Positions 19,581-33,751 of a stretch of 64,000 nucleotides of DNA are shown piece after piece. Source of the DNA: Thermoflexus sp. (GTDB lineage Bacteria > Chloroflexota > Anaerolineae > Aggregatilineales > Aggregatilineaceae). The stretch lies in the NCBI GenBank assembly GCA_020724465.1, contig DYGX01000009.1, positions 124,001 through 188,000 of the forward strand, read 5' to 3'. Within the stretch, counting starts at the first letter, position 1; every line of letters starts with the position of its first letter. Below the pieces are notes generated by a model that saw only the letters and a program-made list of their open reading frames with translations, did no database searches and was not told the origin of the DNA. The position numbers were made by a program, and so were the translations under genes.

Positions 19581-19594
19581 TGAATAAATATTCA
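19581..19594. promoter_or_regulatory. Inverted repeat TGAATA-AA-TATTCA, candidate SorC operator
   Basis: A perfect 6-bp inverted repeat with a 2-bp spacer. It lies about 20 bp downstream of the predicted transcription start and just upstream of the regulator gene. The position fits autorepression, or control of the downstream operon, by the SorC-type protein. AT-rich palindromes beginning TGAA are compatible with operators of this family. Confidence 0.55.
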
Positions 19595-19610
19595 GATTGT
19601 GCCTACACCC

Positions 19611-20570
19611 ATGCTTTCCACCCGGCCCATCGAAGAACTTCGCCTTTTGACGAAGGTTTCCCATCTCTACCACCTCGATGGGCTGAATCAGCGCGAGATC
19701 GCCCAGCGGTTGTCGCTTTCTCAGGCAACGGTGTCGCGCCTGCTCAAGCGCGCCGTGGCCGAAGGCGTGGTGCGCATTACGGTCAGCATGCCGACCGGCG
19801 TCTTCAGCGATCTCGAAGAAGCCCTGTGCAAGCAGTACGGCCTGCGCGAGGTCATCGTGGTGGACTGTGAGGCCGCCGACGACGAGGCCAGCATCCAGCG
19901 CAGCCTGGGCGCCGCCGCTGCATTCTACGTCGAGAACACGTTGAAAAAGAACGAGGTGATCGGCATCTCGTCGTGGAGCGCCACGCTGCTGGCGATGGTG
20001 GACGCCATGCACCCGGTTTCCCGGCCAACCGGCGCGCAGGTGGTGCAGATCCTCGGCGGCATCGGGCACCCTGAGGCAGAAGTGCACGCCGCGCGCCTGA
20101 CAGACCGGCTCGCCAAGCTGGTCAACGGCACAGCCAAGTTTCTGACCGCGCCGGGGCTGGTTGGTTCGATCCACGCCCGCGACGTGTTGCTGGCCGACCC
20201 CTACGTGGCCGCCTCGATCGCGCTTTTTGATCAGGTTACGCTCGCCCTGGTCGGCATCGGCTCGGTCCAGCCGTCCGAATTGCTGGCCCGCAGCGGCAAC
20301 ATCTATTCGGAAGAAGAACTCGACCTGCTGCGCCAGGGTGGCGCGGTGGGCGACATCTGCCTGCGCTTCTTCGATGCCAGCGGCAACCCGGTCATTACTC
20401 CGCTGAACGAGCGCGTGATCGGCATGCCGCTCGAAAAGCTACAGCGCGTCGATCGTAGCGTCGGCATCGCGGGCGGCAGGCGCAAGCTCCAGGCGATCCG
20501 GGGCGCGGTGCTCGGCCACTGGATCAACGTGTTGATTACCGACCGGTGCACGGCTGAACACTTGTTGTAG
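19611..20570 (+). CDS. SorC/DeoR-family sugar-responsive transcriptional regulator
   Basis: A 319-residue regulator. Residues about 8-60 hold a helix-turn-helix (LNQREIAQRLSLSQATVSRLL). From about 65 onward it is the SorC sugar-binding domain, related to phosphosugar isomerases, with VIGISSWSATLLAMVDAM and the closing GGRRKLQAIRGAVLGHWINVLITD. These regulators typically sense a phosphorylated sugar from the pathway they control. It is the first gene of the sugar operon, 13 nt before the lipoprotein gene. I start at ATG 19611. A GTG at 19599 would add four residues, and neither has a clear ribosome site. A promoter and a candidate operator lie directly upstream. Confidence 0.9.
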   Translation: MLSTRPIEELRLLTKVSHLYHLDGLNQREIAQRLSLSQATVSRLLKRAVAEGVVRITVSMPTGVFSDLEEALCKQYGLREVIVVDCEAADDEASIQRSLGAAAAFYVENTLKKNEVIGISSWSATLLAMVDAMHPVSRPTGAQVVQILGGIGHPEAEVHAARLTDRLAKLVNGTAKFLTAPGLVGSIHARDVLLADPYVAASIALFDQVTLALVGIGSVQPSELLARSGNIYSEEELDLLRQGGAVGDICLRFFDASGNPVITPLNERVIGMPLEKLQRVDRSVGIAGGRRKLQAIRGAVLGHWINVLITDRCTAEHLL

Positions 20571-20583
20571 GAGTTTTTAAGTC

Positions 20584-21281
20584 ATGTTCATGCGGCACAA
20601 AGACGCGCCTGCCAGAATCATGCTGCTCGCCGGTCTGGCGCTGCTGAGCGCTACGCTCTCCGGCTGCGTTCTGGCGACCGTGCGCACGCTCAACGAGGAC
20701 GTCGAAGCCAAGCAGGGCTTTACCGGCGCGGCCTATGTCGCCGAGATCTGGGACAGCCGCGTCTTGCCCACCTACGACGAGCAGGCACAGGACCTGCCCA
20801 CCCTGCTCGCCCTGCTCGCGCAGGACCAGCAGGCCGCCATCGACCAGTTCGGCCATCGCTCGGGCACCGGTCCGTACAGTTTCATGGTGCGTGGCGAGGC
20901 TCGCGTCCTTGATTTCGACACATCCTCGCGCACCGGGCTGCTGGTCCTGGACTTTGAGCCGGCGGATGGCACGGCGGATGCCAGCCTGGTCGTCGGTCCG
21001 CTGATCCGCATCAGCCAGCGTGCCGCCGTGCGCGACGCGGTCGGCTTCATCGAGTACGGCAGCTTTGTCAACCAGCAGGAATTCGCCGACGTCGCGAATG
21101 CAATGGGCGACCGCATCACGGCAATGATCGCCGAGGCGCTTGGCGCCAGCAATGCCGAAGCCATCCGCGAACTGGACCCCGCCCAGATCGAGGGCAAGCT
21201 GGTGCGCTTCGTGGGCGCGATGACATACGATGACCCCAACAACATCGTCGTCGTCCCGGTCCAGCTTGAGGTGGTGGAATC

Positions 21282-21285
<4 letters not shown>
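20584..21285 (+). CDS. DUF2291-family lipoprotein of the sugar ABC operon
   Basis: A 233-residue protein with a lipoprotein signal: a hydrophobic stretch and lipobox LSGC, with Cys about 28 from the start. The mature part shows DUF2291 features such as KQGFTGAAYVAEIWDSRVLP and a C-terminal LVRFVGAMTYDD. DUF2291 proteins are regularly encoded beside ribose-type ABC importers, but their role is not established. They may help the binding protein or the importer at the membrane surface. The ATG at 20584 has TAGGAG upstream. It overlaps the ATPase gene by 4 nt (ATGA). Confidence 0.85.
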
Positions 21286-22848
<1,563 letters not shown>

Positions 22849-22862
<14 letters not shown>

Positions 22863-23916
22863 CGTGCAGACAACCGCAGACAGCAGTCCGCTCAGCCAGC
22901 TTCGGAGAGGACGCCTCACGCTACGCGGTATGCTGCTCCAGCTGCGGGCCTTTATCGCCTTGATCCTGCTCTATGCATTCTTTGCGATCGTGTCCGATGC
23001 CTTCATGACGCAGAACAACCAGGTTATCCTGGCCAAGCAGGTGGCGATCAACGCGGTGCTGGGCATCGGCATGACTTTCGTCATCCTGACCGGCGGCATC
23101 GATCTGTCGGTCGGCTCGATCGTCGGCCTGACCGGTATGGTTACCGGCATGCTGATCCACAGGGGTCTGATCCTCACGCCGCTCGACCGCGTGGTCTATT
23201 TCAACGTCTGGATCATCGGCCTGATCGCGATTGGCGTGGGGATGTTCATCGGCCTGATCAACGGCATCCTGGTCACGCGCTTCCGCGTCGCGCCGTTCAT
23301 CGCCACCCTCGGCACGCTCTACATGGCGCGCGGGCTGGCGCTGCTCTCGAACAACGGCGCGACCTTCCCGAACCTCATCGGCAAGCCGGAGCTGGGAAAC
23401 ACCGGGTTCCCGGAGCTGGGACGCGGCACGCTGCTCGGCCTACCCTACTCGATCTGGATCATGGTCGCGCTGGGTCTGCTGGCGACCTTCATCACGCGCA
23501 AGACACCGTTTGGGCGCCAGGTGTACGCCATCGGCGGCAACCAGCGCGCCGCACAGCTTTCGGGCGTGCGCGTCAAGACGGTCACGATGATGACGTACGT
23601 GATCTCGGGGTTCTGCGCCGCGGTGGTGGGATTGATCATCTCGTCGCAGTTGATCGCCGCGCATCCGGCCACAGGCGACGGCTTCGAACTGAACGCGATT
23701 GCCGCCGTGGTGCTGGGGGGCACCTCGCTGGCAGGCGGGCGCGGCACCATCCTGGGCACCATCGTCGGCGCGTTTGTCGTCGGCGTGCTGCGCAACGGGA
23801 TGGTCATTGAAGGTGTCAGTTCCTTCTGGCAGATGATCATCACCGGCGGTGTGATCGTGCTGGCGGTGATCATCGACCAGGCTCAACAGCGCATCCAGGA
23901 ACGGAGCGCGGTGTGA
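22849..23916 (+). CDS. Sugar ABC transporter permease, RbsC-like
   Basis: A 355-residue membrane protein of the BPD_transp_2 family with about ten helices. Typical elements are GIGMTFVILTGGIDLSVGSI, FIATLGTLYMARG and the cytoplasmic coupling segment FGRQVYAIGGNQRAAQLSGV. I use ATG 22849, which has AAAGGA about 11 nt upstream, and not the earlier in-frame start at 22819 inside the ATPase gene. It forms the channel as a homodimer and works with the RbsA-like ATPase. Confidence 0.95.
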
Positions 23917-23935
23917 TCCTTCGCAGAGCAAAGCT

Positions 23936-25882
<1,947 letters not shown>

Positions 25883-25897
25883 TGTGATCCTGAGCAG

Positions 25898-25980
25898 CCG
25901 GGGGATGAGCCACGCACCAACGCAGGAGCATCCCCCGGTCCGGGGCAGCCGGGCGCGGATGATGTGGCCCGGCTGCCCCG
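25898..25980 (+). promoter_or_regulatory. Two strong hairpins between binding-protein and transketolase genes
   Basis: Hairpin 1 pairs CCGGGGGATG (25898-25907) with CATCCCCCGG (25929-25938). Hairpin 2 pairs CGGGGCAGCCGGGC (25941-25954) with GCCCGGCTGCCCCG (25967-25980), a 14-bp perfect stem with a 12-nt loop. No U-tract follows, so full termination is unlikely. Such structures after binding-protein genes protect the upstream message from 3' exonucleases or cause partial termination, giving excess binding protein over the other operon products. Confidence 0.75.
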
Positions 25981-26165
25981 CCCAGGAGAACGCGCCATCT
26001 GCGTTGCTGGCTCCTGTGTTCAAAGGCACATGTCACGCAGGGGCCGTCGCCAGCGAACCGATCCGGCGGCCGCCCGGCACGGGTATGCCTGCTGACGGCG
26101 CGTACCGCACGGGCTGAAGGGACCCGCCTGGTCTGCACAGGAATGCGATTGGGAGAACCGGTATC

Positions 26166-27005
26166 ATGAACGAGCGAGAGCTGAGACTGAAATCCATCGA
26201 GTACCGCAAGACCATCCTGACGATCATTCACCATGCCAACGCGGGCCACACCGGCGGCAGTCTCTCGTGCGTGGATATCCTCAACGTGCTCTACAACCAC
26301 GTCATGAACATATCCCCGCAGAACTTCGACGATCCCAATCGCGACCGCTACGTGCAGAGCAAGGGACACGCCGTCGAGGCGCTCTACACCGTCCTGGCCG
26401 ATAAGGGGTTCTATTCGCCCGCCGAACTCAAGACGCTCAACCGCTACCAGTCGCATTTCATCGGCCACCCAACGCGCAAAGTCCCCGGCGTCGAGCAGAA
26501 CACGGGCGCGCTGGGGCACGGCCTGTCAGTGGCGGTCGGGATGGCGCTGGCGGGCAAGCTCGACGGACGCCGCTACCGCGTCTATACCCTGCTGGGCGAC
26601 GGCGAGCTGACCGAAGGCTCCAGTTGGGAAGCCTCGATGACCGCCGCCCACTACAAGCTCGACAACCTCATCGTGATCATCGACCGCAACGGCTTGCAGA
26701 TCACCGGCCCGACTGAGCAGGTTGTCGCGCTGGAATCGCTGAAAGACAAGTTCGAAGCCTTCGGCTACGCCGTGCGGTCGTGCAACGGAAACGACGTTGG
26801 CGACCTGCTGCGTACCCTGGAACAGGTGCCCTTCGAGCCGGGCAAGCCCAACCTGATTCTGGCGAATACGGTCAAGGGCAAAGGCGTCAGCTTCATCGAG
26901 AACCAGATCGGGTGGCATCACAAGGTCCCGACTGCTGAGGAGCTTGCGCGGGCGCTGGCAGAGCTGGAACAGGCACAGGCAGAACTGGAAAAGGTGATGG
27001 CCTGA
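26166..27005 (+). CDS. Transketolase N-terminal subunit (ThDP-binding)
   Basis: A 279-residue protein that is only the pyrophosphate-binding half of a transketolase. His28 (ANAGHTGG) and His68 (QSKGHAVEAL) match active-site histidines. The ThDP/Mg2+ motif runs from GDGELTEGS (Gly144) to IDRNGLQ (Asn175). The second half is encoded immediately downstream, overlapping by 1 nt (TGATG), so the two form a split alpha2beta2-type enzyme. In this operon the likely substrate is the ketose phosphate produced by the FGGY kinase. Split transketolases of this type include the apulose-4-phosphate transketolase AptA/AptB. The match to that enzyme is from context only. Confidence 0.92.
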   Translation: MNERELRLKSIEYRKTILTIIHHANAGHTGGSLSCVDILNVLYNHVMNISPQNFDDPNRDRYVQSKGHAVEALYTVLADKGFYSPAELKTLNRYQSHFIGHPTRKVPGVEQNTGALGHGLSVAVGMALAGKLDGRRYRVYTLLGDGELTEGSSWEASMTAAHYKLDNLIVIIDRNGLQITGPTEQVVALESLKDKFEAFGYAVRSCNGNDVGDLLRTLEQVPFEPGKPNLILANTVKGKGVSFIENQIGWHHKVPTAEELARALAELEQAQAELEKVMA

Positions 27006-27955
27006 TGGAGCTGGGACGACCGAACCTGGAAGAATTCGCGGCGACGCTGCTGGAGCTGGCCCACCGGGATCGCAATGTGCTGGTGCTGACCAGTGATTCG
27101 CGCGGGTCCGGCAAGCTGGTGCCCTTTGCCAGTGCCCTGCCCGATCAGATTATCGAGGTTGGCATCGCCGAGCAGAACCTCGTGGGCATTGCCGCCGGGC
27201 TGGCCTCGGCGGGCAAGAAAGTCTTTGCCGTGTCGCCAGCCTGCTTTCTGACGGCGCGCGCCTTCGAGCAGATCAAAAACGACGTGGCCTATTCGGACCG
27301 GCCGGTGAAGCTGATTGGGATCAGCGCGGGGGTCAGCTATGGGGCGCTCGGCTCCACGCATCACTCGCTGCACGACTTCGCCGCGCTGCGCGCCGTCAAT
27401 AATCTGGACATCCTCGCACCTGCCGACAACTTCGAGACTCGCGAGGCGATTCGGGCCGCCTATCACCATCCGCGCCCGATCTACATTCGCTTCGGCAAGC
27501 AGCCGATGCCGCACGTCCACACGCCGGACACACGCTTCGAAGTAGGCCGGGCGATCACGCTGCGCAGCGGCACCGACGTCACGTTCATCGCCACCGGCGA
27601 GACCGTGCCGCGAGCGGTGCAGGCGTGCGATGTGCTGGCGGAACGCGGGATCTCCGCCGGGACAATCAGCATGCACACCATCAAGCCGCTCGACGAAGAG
27701 GCGCTGCTGATTGCCGCGCAGACCAGCCGGGCGCTGATCACCGTCGAGGAGCACAGCGTCTACGGCGGGCTGGGCGAGGCCTGCGCTGCGGCGCTGATGC
27801 AGCGCGGCGTCTTCAAGCCGCTGCGCATTGTCGGCATTCCCGATGAGTACACCGTCACCGGCAGCCAGGCCGAGATCTTCGCGCACTATGGCATCACGCC
27901 GGAAGGGCTGGCGATCACGGCGCAGAAGCTGCTGGCTGTGGAGAGCGTGCGATGA
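27005..27955 (+). CDS. Transketolase C-terminal subunit
   Basis: A 316-residue protein containing the pyrimidine-binding and C-terminal domains of transketolase. The catalytic glutamate that activates ThDP is Glu56 in EVGIAEQNLVGIAAGLA. The segment THHSLHDFAALR matches the substrate-site histidine region, and the C-terminal domain has TVEEHSVYGGLGEA. It overlaps the N-terminal subunit gene by 1 nt and the kinase gene by 4 nt, so stoichiometric synthesis is expected. See the partner entry for the proposed substrate. Confidence 0.92.
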   Translation: MELGRPNLEEFAATLLELAHRDRNVLVLTSDSRGSGKLVPFASALPDQIIEVGIAEQNLVGIAAGLASAGKKVFAVSPACFLTARAFEQIKNDVAYSDRPVKLIGISAGVSYGALGSTHHSLHDFAALRAVNNLDILAPADNFETREAIRAAYHHPRPIYIRFGKQPMPHVHTPDTRFEVGRAITLRSGTDVTFIATGETVPRAVQACDVLAERGISAGTISMHTIKPLDEEALLIAAQTSRALITVEEHSVYGGLGEACAAALMQRGVFKPLRIVGIPDEYTVTGSQAEIFAHYGITPEGLAITAQKLLAVESVR

Positions 27956-29478
27956 GCGTGATTCTCGCCCTCGACCAGAGCACCTCGGCCACCAAAGCCC
28001 TGCTGTTCGAGCTTGAGGGCCGCGTGCTGGACCGCGAAACCCTGCCACACACCCAGTATTACCCGCAGCCGGGCTGGGTCGAGCACGATGCCGAGGAGAT
28101 TTACCGCAACACGCTGCAGGTGATCCGCGCATTGCTGGCGCGCAACGCGGCCCGCCGCGACGACCTGCTATGCCTGAGCCTGACCAACCAGCGCGAGACG
28201 ATCGTCGTTTTCGAGCGCGGCACAGGCGCGCCGCTCCATCACGCCATCGTCTGGCAGGACCGGCGGGGCGATCCGCTCTGCACCCGGCTGGCTGCGCAGG
28301 GCTACGGCGAGTGGGTGCAGCAGCGCACCGGTCTGAAGATCGACACCTATTTCCCGGCTTCCAAGCTCGCCTGGCTCTTCGAGCGCGATCCATCGCTATA
28401 CCGCCGCGTTGAATCCGGCGAGGCACTGATCGGCACGATCGACGCGTACCTGGTCTACCGGCTGACCGGGGGCGCCGTCTTCGCCACCGATCACACCAAT
28501 GCCAGCCGCACGCTGCTCTACAACATCCACACGCTGGGCTGGGACCGCGAGCTGTGCGATCTGTTCGGCGTGCCCCTCGCCGCGCTGCCCGAGGTGCGCG
28601 AAAGCAGCGCGCGCTACGGCGAAACAACCTGCGACGGGGCGCTGGATCGCCCGCTGCCCATCGCCGGCGTGATGGGCGATTCGCAGGCCGCGCTTTTCGC
28701 CGAGCGATGCTTCCGGCCGGGCATGGCAAAGGTGACGTTCGGGACCGGCTCGTCGGTGCTGCTCAACATCGGCGCGGACGTCAAGCTCTCGCGCAGCGGC
28801 ATCGTGACCACGATTGGCTGGGTGCTGGACGGGCGGCCCGCCTATGCCTTCGAGGGTATCATCAACTTCACCGGCGCCACCATCCAGTGGCTGCGCGACC
28901 AGCTCAAGCTGATCGAGACCGCGGCGGAGACCGAAGCGCTGGCGACGGCAGTGGCCGATAACCACGGCGTGTACTTCGTGCCCGCGTTCGTCGGCCTGAG
29001 CGCGCCCTACTGGCGGGCCGACGCCAGGGCCGCGATCGTGGGCCTGACGCCGGGCGCCACGCGCAGCCACGTGGTGCGCGCGGCCCTGGAGTCGATCGCC
29101 TACCAGATCCGCGATGTGCTGGGGCTGATGGCGTCTGAGGCCGGCGTCCCGCTCGCCTACGTCCACGCCGACGGCGGCGCGGTCAGCAACCGCTTTCTCA
29201 TGCAGTTCACCGCCGACCTGACACAGTATACGTTGCGTGCATCGGCCCTGCCGGAGCTGTCTGCCCTGGGCGCTGTCTTTTCCGGCGGGCTGGGCATGGG
29301 AGTCTACGCGGGGCTGGACGCGCTGGAAAGGCTGCCGCTGGAGTCCGTCGATTACACCCCGCAGATCAGCGGCCAGCAGGCGGACGCGCTCTACACGGGC
29401 TGGCAGGCGGCGGTCCAGCAGGTGCTGGCGGCCCCCAGGGAACCGGCGCATCCGGCGCAGCAGGCCGGGCGCGCATAA
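27952..29478 (+). CDS. FGGY-family carbohydrate kinase, glycerol-kinase-like
   Basis: A 508-residue sugar kinase with both FGGY actin-like domains. The N-terminal ATP motif is ALDQSTSATKALLF. Typical GlpK-like substrate-region blocks are LTNQRETIVVF, HAIVWQDRR, LKIDTYFPASKLAW and GTIDAYLVYRLTGG. The C-terminal phosphate-binding element is HADGGAVSNRFLMQF. Despite the resemblance to glycerol kinase, the operon (aldose isomerase and transketolase, no glycerol genes) points to a ketose substrate. Apulose kinase is also an FGGY enzyme in a transketolase route, so a branched or unusual ketose is possible. It overlaps the transketolase subunit by 4 nt. Confidence 0.92.
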   Translation: MSVILALDQSTSATKALLFELEGRVLDRETLPHTQYYPQPGWVEHDAEEIYRNTLQVIRALLARNAARRDDLLCLSLTNQRETIVVFERGTGAPLHHAIVWQDRRGDPLCTRLAAQGYGEWVQQRTGLKIDTYFPASKLAWLFERDPSLYRRVESGEALIGTIDAYLVYRLTGGAVFATDHTNASRTLLYNIHTLGWDRELCDLFGVPLAALPEVRESSARYGETTCDGALDRPLPIAGVMGDSQAALFAERCFRPGMAKVTFGTGSSVLLNIGADVKLSRSGIVTTIGWVLDGRPAYAFEGIINFTGATIQWLRDQLKLIETAAETEALATAVADNHGVYFVPAFVGLSAPYWRADARAAIVGLTPGATRSHVVRAALESIAYQIRDVLGLMASEAGVPLAYVHADGGAVSNRFLMQFTADLTQYTLRASALPELSALGAVFSGGLGMGVYAGLDALERLPLESVDYTPQISGQQADALYTGWQAAVQQVLAAPREPAHPAQQAGRA

Positions 29479-29523
29479 ACAGGACTTTTTTGAACAGCGC
29501 GAACCACTGAAGCGAGGCGAGAC

Positions 29524-30939
<1,416 letters not shown>

Positions 30940-30967
30940 TCCTCGGCGCGCGGCTCACCCCCTTGAA

Positions 30968-31003
30968 CGGCAGACCTCGGAATCTGGCCCCCGAGGTCTG
31001 CCG
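30968..31003 (+). terminator. Hairpin terminator after the sugar operon
   Basis: CGGCAGACCTCGG (30968-30980) pairs perfectly with CCGAGGTCTGCCG (30991-31003) around a 10-nt loop. It lies 28 nt after the isomerase stop. The following sequence is GGTTTCC, so the U-tract is weak. This is either a weak intrinsic terminator or a 3'-end stabiliser. Confidence 0.65.
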
Positions 31004-31169
31004 GGTTTCCGGGAGCCAGTAGCCGATGGCTCCGCCGCTCAGCGGATTCCCCGCCGGGATACTTCGCATTCCCGCCGCGATCGCGTTTATAATGGCCCGC
31101 GCCTGATCAACAACCGGCTGGGGCGCTCCACTGCGAAACGCCAGCCTGTGGAACGGGACGACACGGAAA

Positions 31170-33740
31170 TTGCACAAGCATACCCTCGCGATCGCAGCAC
31201 TCTTTCTGATACTTCTCACCGCCCTCCTGCTGGCAAACGCTACACAGTCGTTCGAGCGTATCTACAGCACCGCGCAGTACAGCTTCGCCGCCGAGCGCAC
31301 GTCGGTCTTCCCGCAAACGTGCGCGCGCTTCGAATGGGCCGCGACGCTGTATACCGATCTCTATTTCAACGGCGAGCCGGTTGACGGCACGGGCGAAAAA
31401 ACCGTCTGCGCGCGCGGCGATCTCAAGGGCATCCTGACGGTCGTCTATCTCGACGGAAACCCGCTAACCTATGCGCTGCGCGTTCCCGGCGTTCTGGGGC
31501 TGTTCATCCGATCGCTCGCGGCCTTCGGTCTGCTGGTGGCGCTGGGCCTCGCGTACCGGGCCATCCCCAAGCGCGCATCCACCCCGCGCGCGCCCGACCC
31601 CGCGCCGGACCCGCCGCCAGCCCCTGGCCGGCTGGCCGCCGCGCTCGTCCTGAGCCTGATCACGCTGCTGGGTCCGCTGGCGGCGCTCCAGGCGTTTTAT
31701 CCGGCCATCCTGCACGATTCCTGGCGCGACTGGGCGCTGTATTGGCTGTATCTGACTGCCGGAGTCGTGCTGCCGGGCACGCTGCTGTTGCTTTCCACCA
31801 TGCCCTGGAAAGCAGACTGGCTCACCTGGGCAGGGCTGGGCTGGGCAGTGGGACACGGTCTGGAGCTGGTGGCGCTGCTGGCCGCGAAGGCGGCTGGGCA
31901 GCCGGACCTGTTCGCGCTGTGGATTCCGCTGGCGCTGGCGGTCGCCGTGTGGCGCCGGGACCGCTGGGCGCAGGGCGTCGAGCCGCTCGTACGACGGCGG
32001 CAGACGGGCGTCGCCCTGGCCGCGCTCGTTCTGATCGGGGCGTTCTGCTTCGTCAGCCTGAACCTGGCCGAACTGAGCCCGCGCCCGCCGTATGTCTCGG
32101 ATGTCTGGTTCCATATCAACAACGCGCACGAGTTCCGCGACCACGCCGCCACCCAGGATCCGCGTCTGGCCGGCGAGCCGTTCAACTATCACATGTTCGG
32201 CTACGCGCCGACCGCGGCGGCCAGCCTGCTCACCGGCGCGCCGGTGGCGAACCTGCTGGCGCGCTATGTGGGTCTGAGCAGCGTGTGGCTCCTGACGCTG
32301 CTACTGTTCAACACCGGGCGCTCCGTCGCCAAGGGGCACCCTCTCAGCGGCTTCTTTGCCGCTTTGCTGATTATCCTGCCCCTGGACGTGCCGGCCCTGC
32401 TGTCATCCGGCTTCAGTTTTGGCACGTTTCTCATGTTCTACGGCGCCTACATCAGCACCACCACCCTGGGCGGCTATTTCTTCCTGGCGGCACTCCTGCT
32501 GCCGCTGGTGTACACTTTCCGCCAGCCGGTGCCTGCCGGGCTGGGCGTGATCGCGCTGCTGACCTTCGCCGGAGCAGGCGCCAAAAGCATGTTCGGACCG
32601 GTCGTGTTGAGCGGGATGATCGGGTTGCTCGGCTGGCAGGCGCTGATCCGCCGCCGGTGGGATCGGCGCTGGTGGGGCCTGCTGGCGGCGGTGCTGATTC
32701 CGGTGGGTGGCGTTACCGCGCAGCTTGTCTTCGGCGCGAACAGCTACTCCGAGAGCGTCCGCTGGGGCTATGCCTATTTCAGCCGCCTGATGCCCTACTA
32801 CCTCGTTCTGACAGCACGCGGCTGGCCGGAGTTTCTGGCCGCGACGCTGTGGCCCTTGGGGTTTGCCCTGCTGTTTGTGATAGGGACTGCGATCGTGGTT
32901 CGTCGAACGCGGCACGACGAGCCGCTGGCGACGCTGCTGTTGTTTGGCGGGCTGGCGTTCGTCGCTTCGCTCGTGGCGGCGCTGGCGATCTACCTCAACG
33001 GCGCCTCGCAGTTGTTCTTTCTGTACTACGGGCTGGCCGCGCTGGCGCCGGTCGCGGGATACGGGCTGGCGCGAGCAACCCTGGCGCTGATCCGCCGCCC
33101 CAATGCGCGGCTGATGGCGGCAGCGGCGTTCCTGCTGGTGCTCAACTTCGGGCGCTTCGAATCCACCAGCCCAGATCGCTCGTTTGGTGAATGGATCACC
33201 TACAACCAGGCGGGGTTTGTGTGGCGCGCCTTCCAGTGGGCATCAGACGCCTTCAAGACCGACGCGCAACTTCCGCGCGAGCCATATCTGCAAGCCGCCT
33301 CAGGCCCGCTCGGCCCTTACGCCAGGCAGCTTGTTCTGACCGACCACATCGCCGAAGGTCTGCGCTGGGCACGCGAGCACCTGCCGAAAGACGCGGTGTT
33401 CGTCGTCAACGTCGCCGAAGCAGCGGCTTATTCGGGTTACAGCGAGCGGCGGGCTTTTCTGGAAACCACCCTGTTCAGCACCCAGCGCCACATCGCCGCC
33501 TCGCTTGAGGCCCCGCTCGAAGCCTTCGCCTGGCGCCACGAGATCATCGCGGCGTGGCAGGCAGGGGATGCCGGTATCCTTGAGCGTATGCGCGCGGCGG
33601 GCATCACGCACGTGTTTGTCGATCACGTAAACGGCGTGCCAGTCGCTGCGCTGCCCGCCGACCGGCGCGTCTTCCAAAACCGTGATTTCGCGATCTACAC
33701 CACCGCTCCGCCTGCGGGTCAAGAGGATGCGGCGGAGTGA
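31170..33740 (+). CDS. Polytopic GT-C-like membrane protein (856 aa) with paired-Cys N-terminal domain
   Basis: The TTG at 31170 is the only plausible start, since it is followed at once by a membrane helix (LAIAALFLILLTALLLANA). A small extracytoplasmic domain with Cys51 and Cys80 follows (VFPQTCARFEW to EKTVCARGD), then about a dozen membrane helices. The DVWFHINNAHEFRDHA loop and FNYHMFGY resemble the aspartate-bearing loops of GT-C glycosyltransferases or YfhO-like proteins. The last 140 residues are soluble and face outward (HLPKDAVFVVNVAEA). It probably transfers a sugar from a lipid carrier to an envelope glycan. Substrate unknown. The N-terminal domain is shared with the protein at 50454-52793. 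Confidence 0.8.
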   Translation: MHKHTLAIAALFLILLTALLLANATQSFERIYSTAQYSFAAERTSVFPQTCARFEWAATLYTDLYFNGEPVDGTGEKTVCARGDLKGILTVVYLDGNPLTYALRVPGVLGLFIRSLAAFGLLVALGLAYRAIPKRASTPRAPDPAPDPPPAPGRLAAALVLSLITLLGPLAALQAFYPAILHDSWRDWALYWLYLTAGVVLPGTLLLLSTMPWKADWLTWAGLGWAVGHGLELVALLAAKAAGQPDLFALWIPLALAVAVWRRDRWAQGVEPLVRRRQTGVALAALVLIGAFCFVSLNLAELSPRPPYVSDVWFHINNAHEFRDHAATQDPRLAGEPFNYHMFGYAPTAAASLLTGAPVANLLARYVGLSSVWLLTLLLFNTGRSVAKGHPLSGFFAALLIILPLDVPALLSSGFSFGTFLMFYGAYISTTTLGGYFFLAALLLPLVYTFRQPVPAGLGVIALLTFAGAGAKSMFGPVVLSGMIGLLGWQALIRRRWDRRWWGLLAAVLIPVGGVTAQLVFGANSYSESVRWGYAYFSRLMPYYLVLTARGWPEFLAATLWPLGFALLFVIGTAIVVRRTRHDEPLATLLLFGGLAFVASLVAALAIYLNGASQLFFLYYGLAALAPVAGYGLARATLALIRRPNARLMAAAAFLLVLNFGRFESTSPDRSFGEWITYNQAGFVWRAFQWASDAFKTDAQLPREPYLQAASGPLGPYARQLVLTDHIAEGLRWAREHLPKDAVFVVNVAEAAAYSGYSERRAFLETTLFSTQRHIAASLEAPLEAFAWRHEIIAAWQAGDAGILERMRAAGITHVFVDHVNGVPVAALPADRRVFQNRDFAIYTTAPPAGQEDAAE

Positions 33741-33751
33741 CGCGGGTTCAA

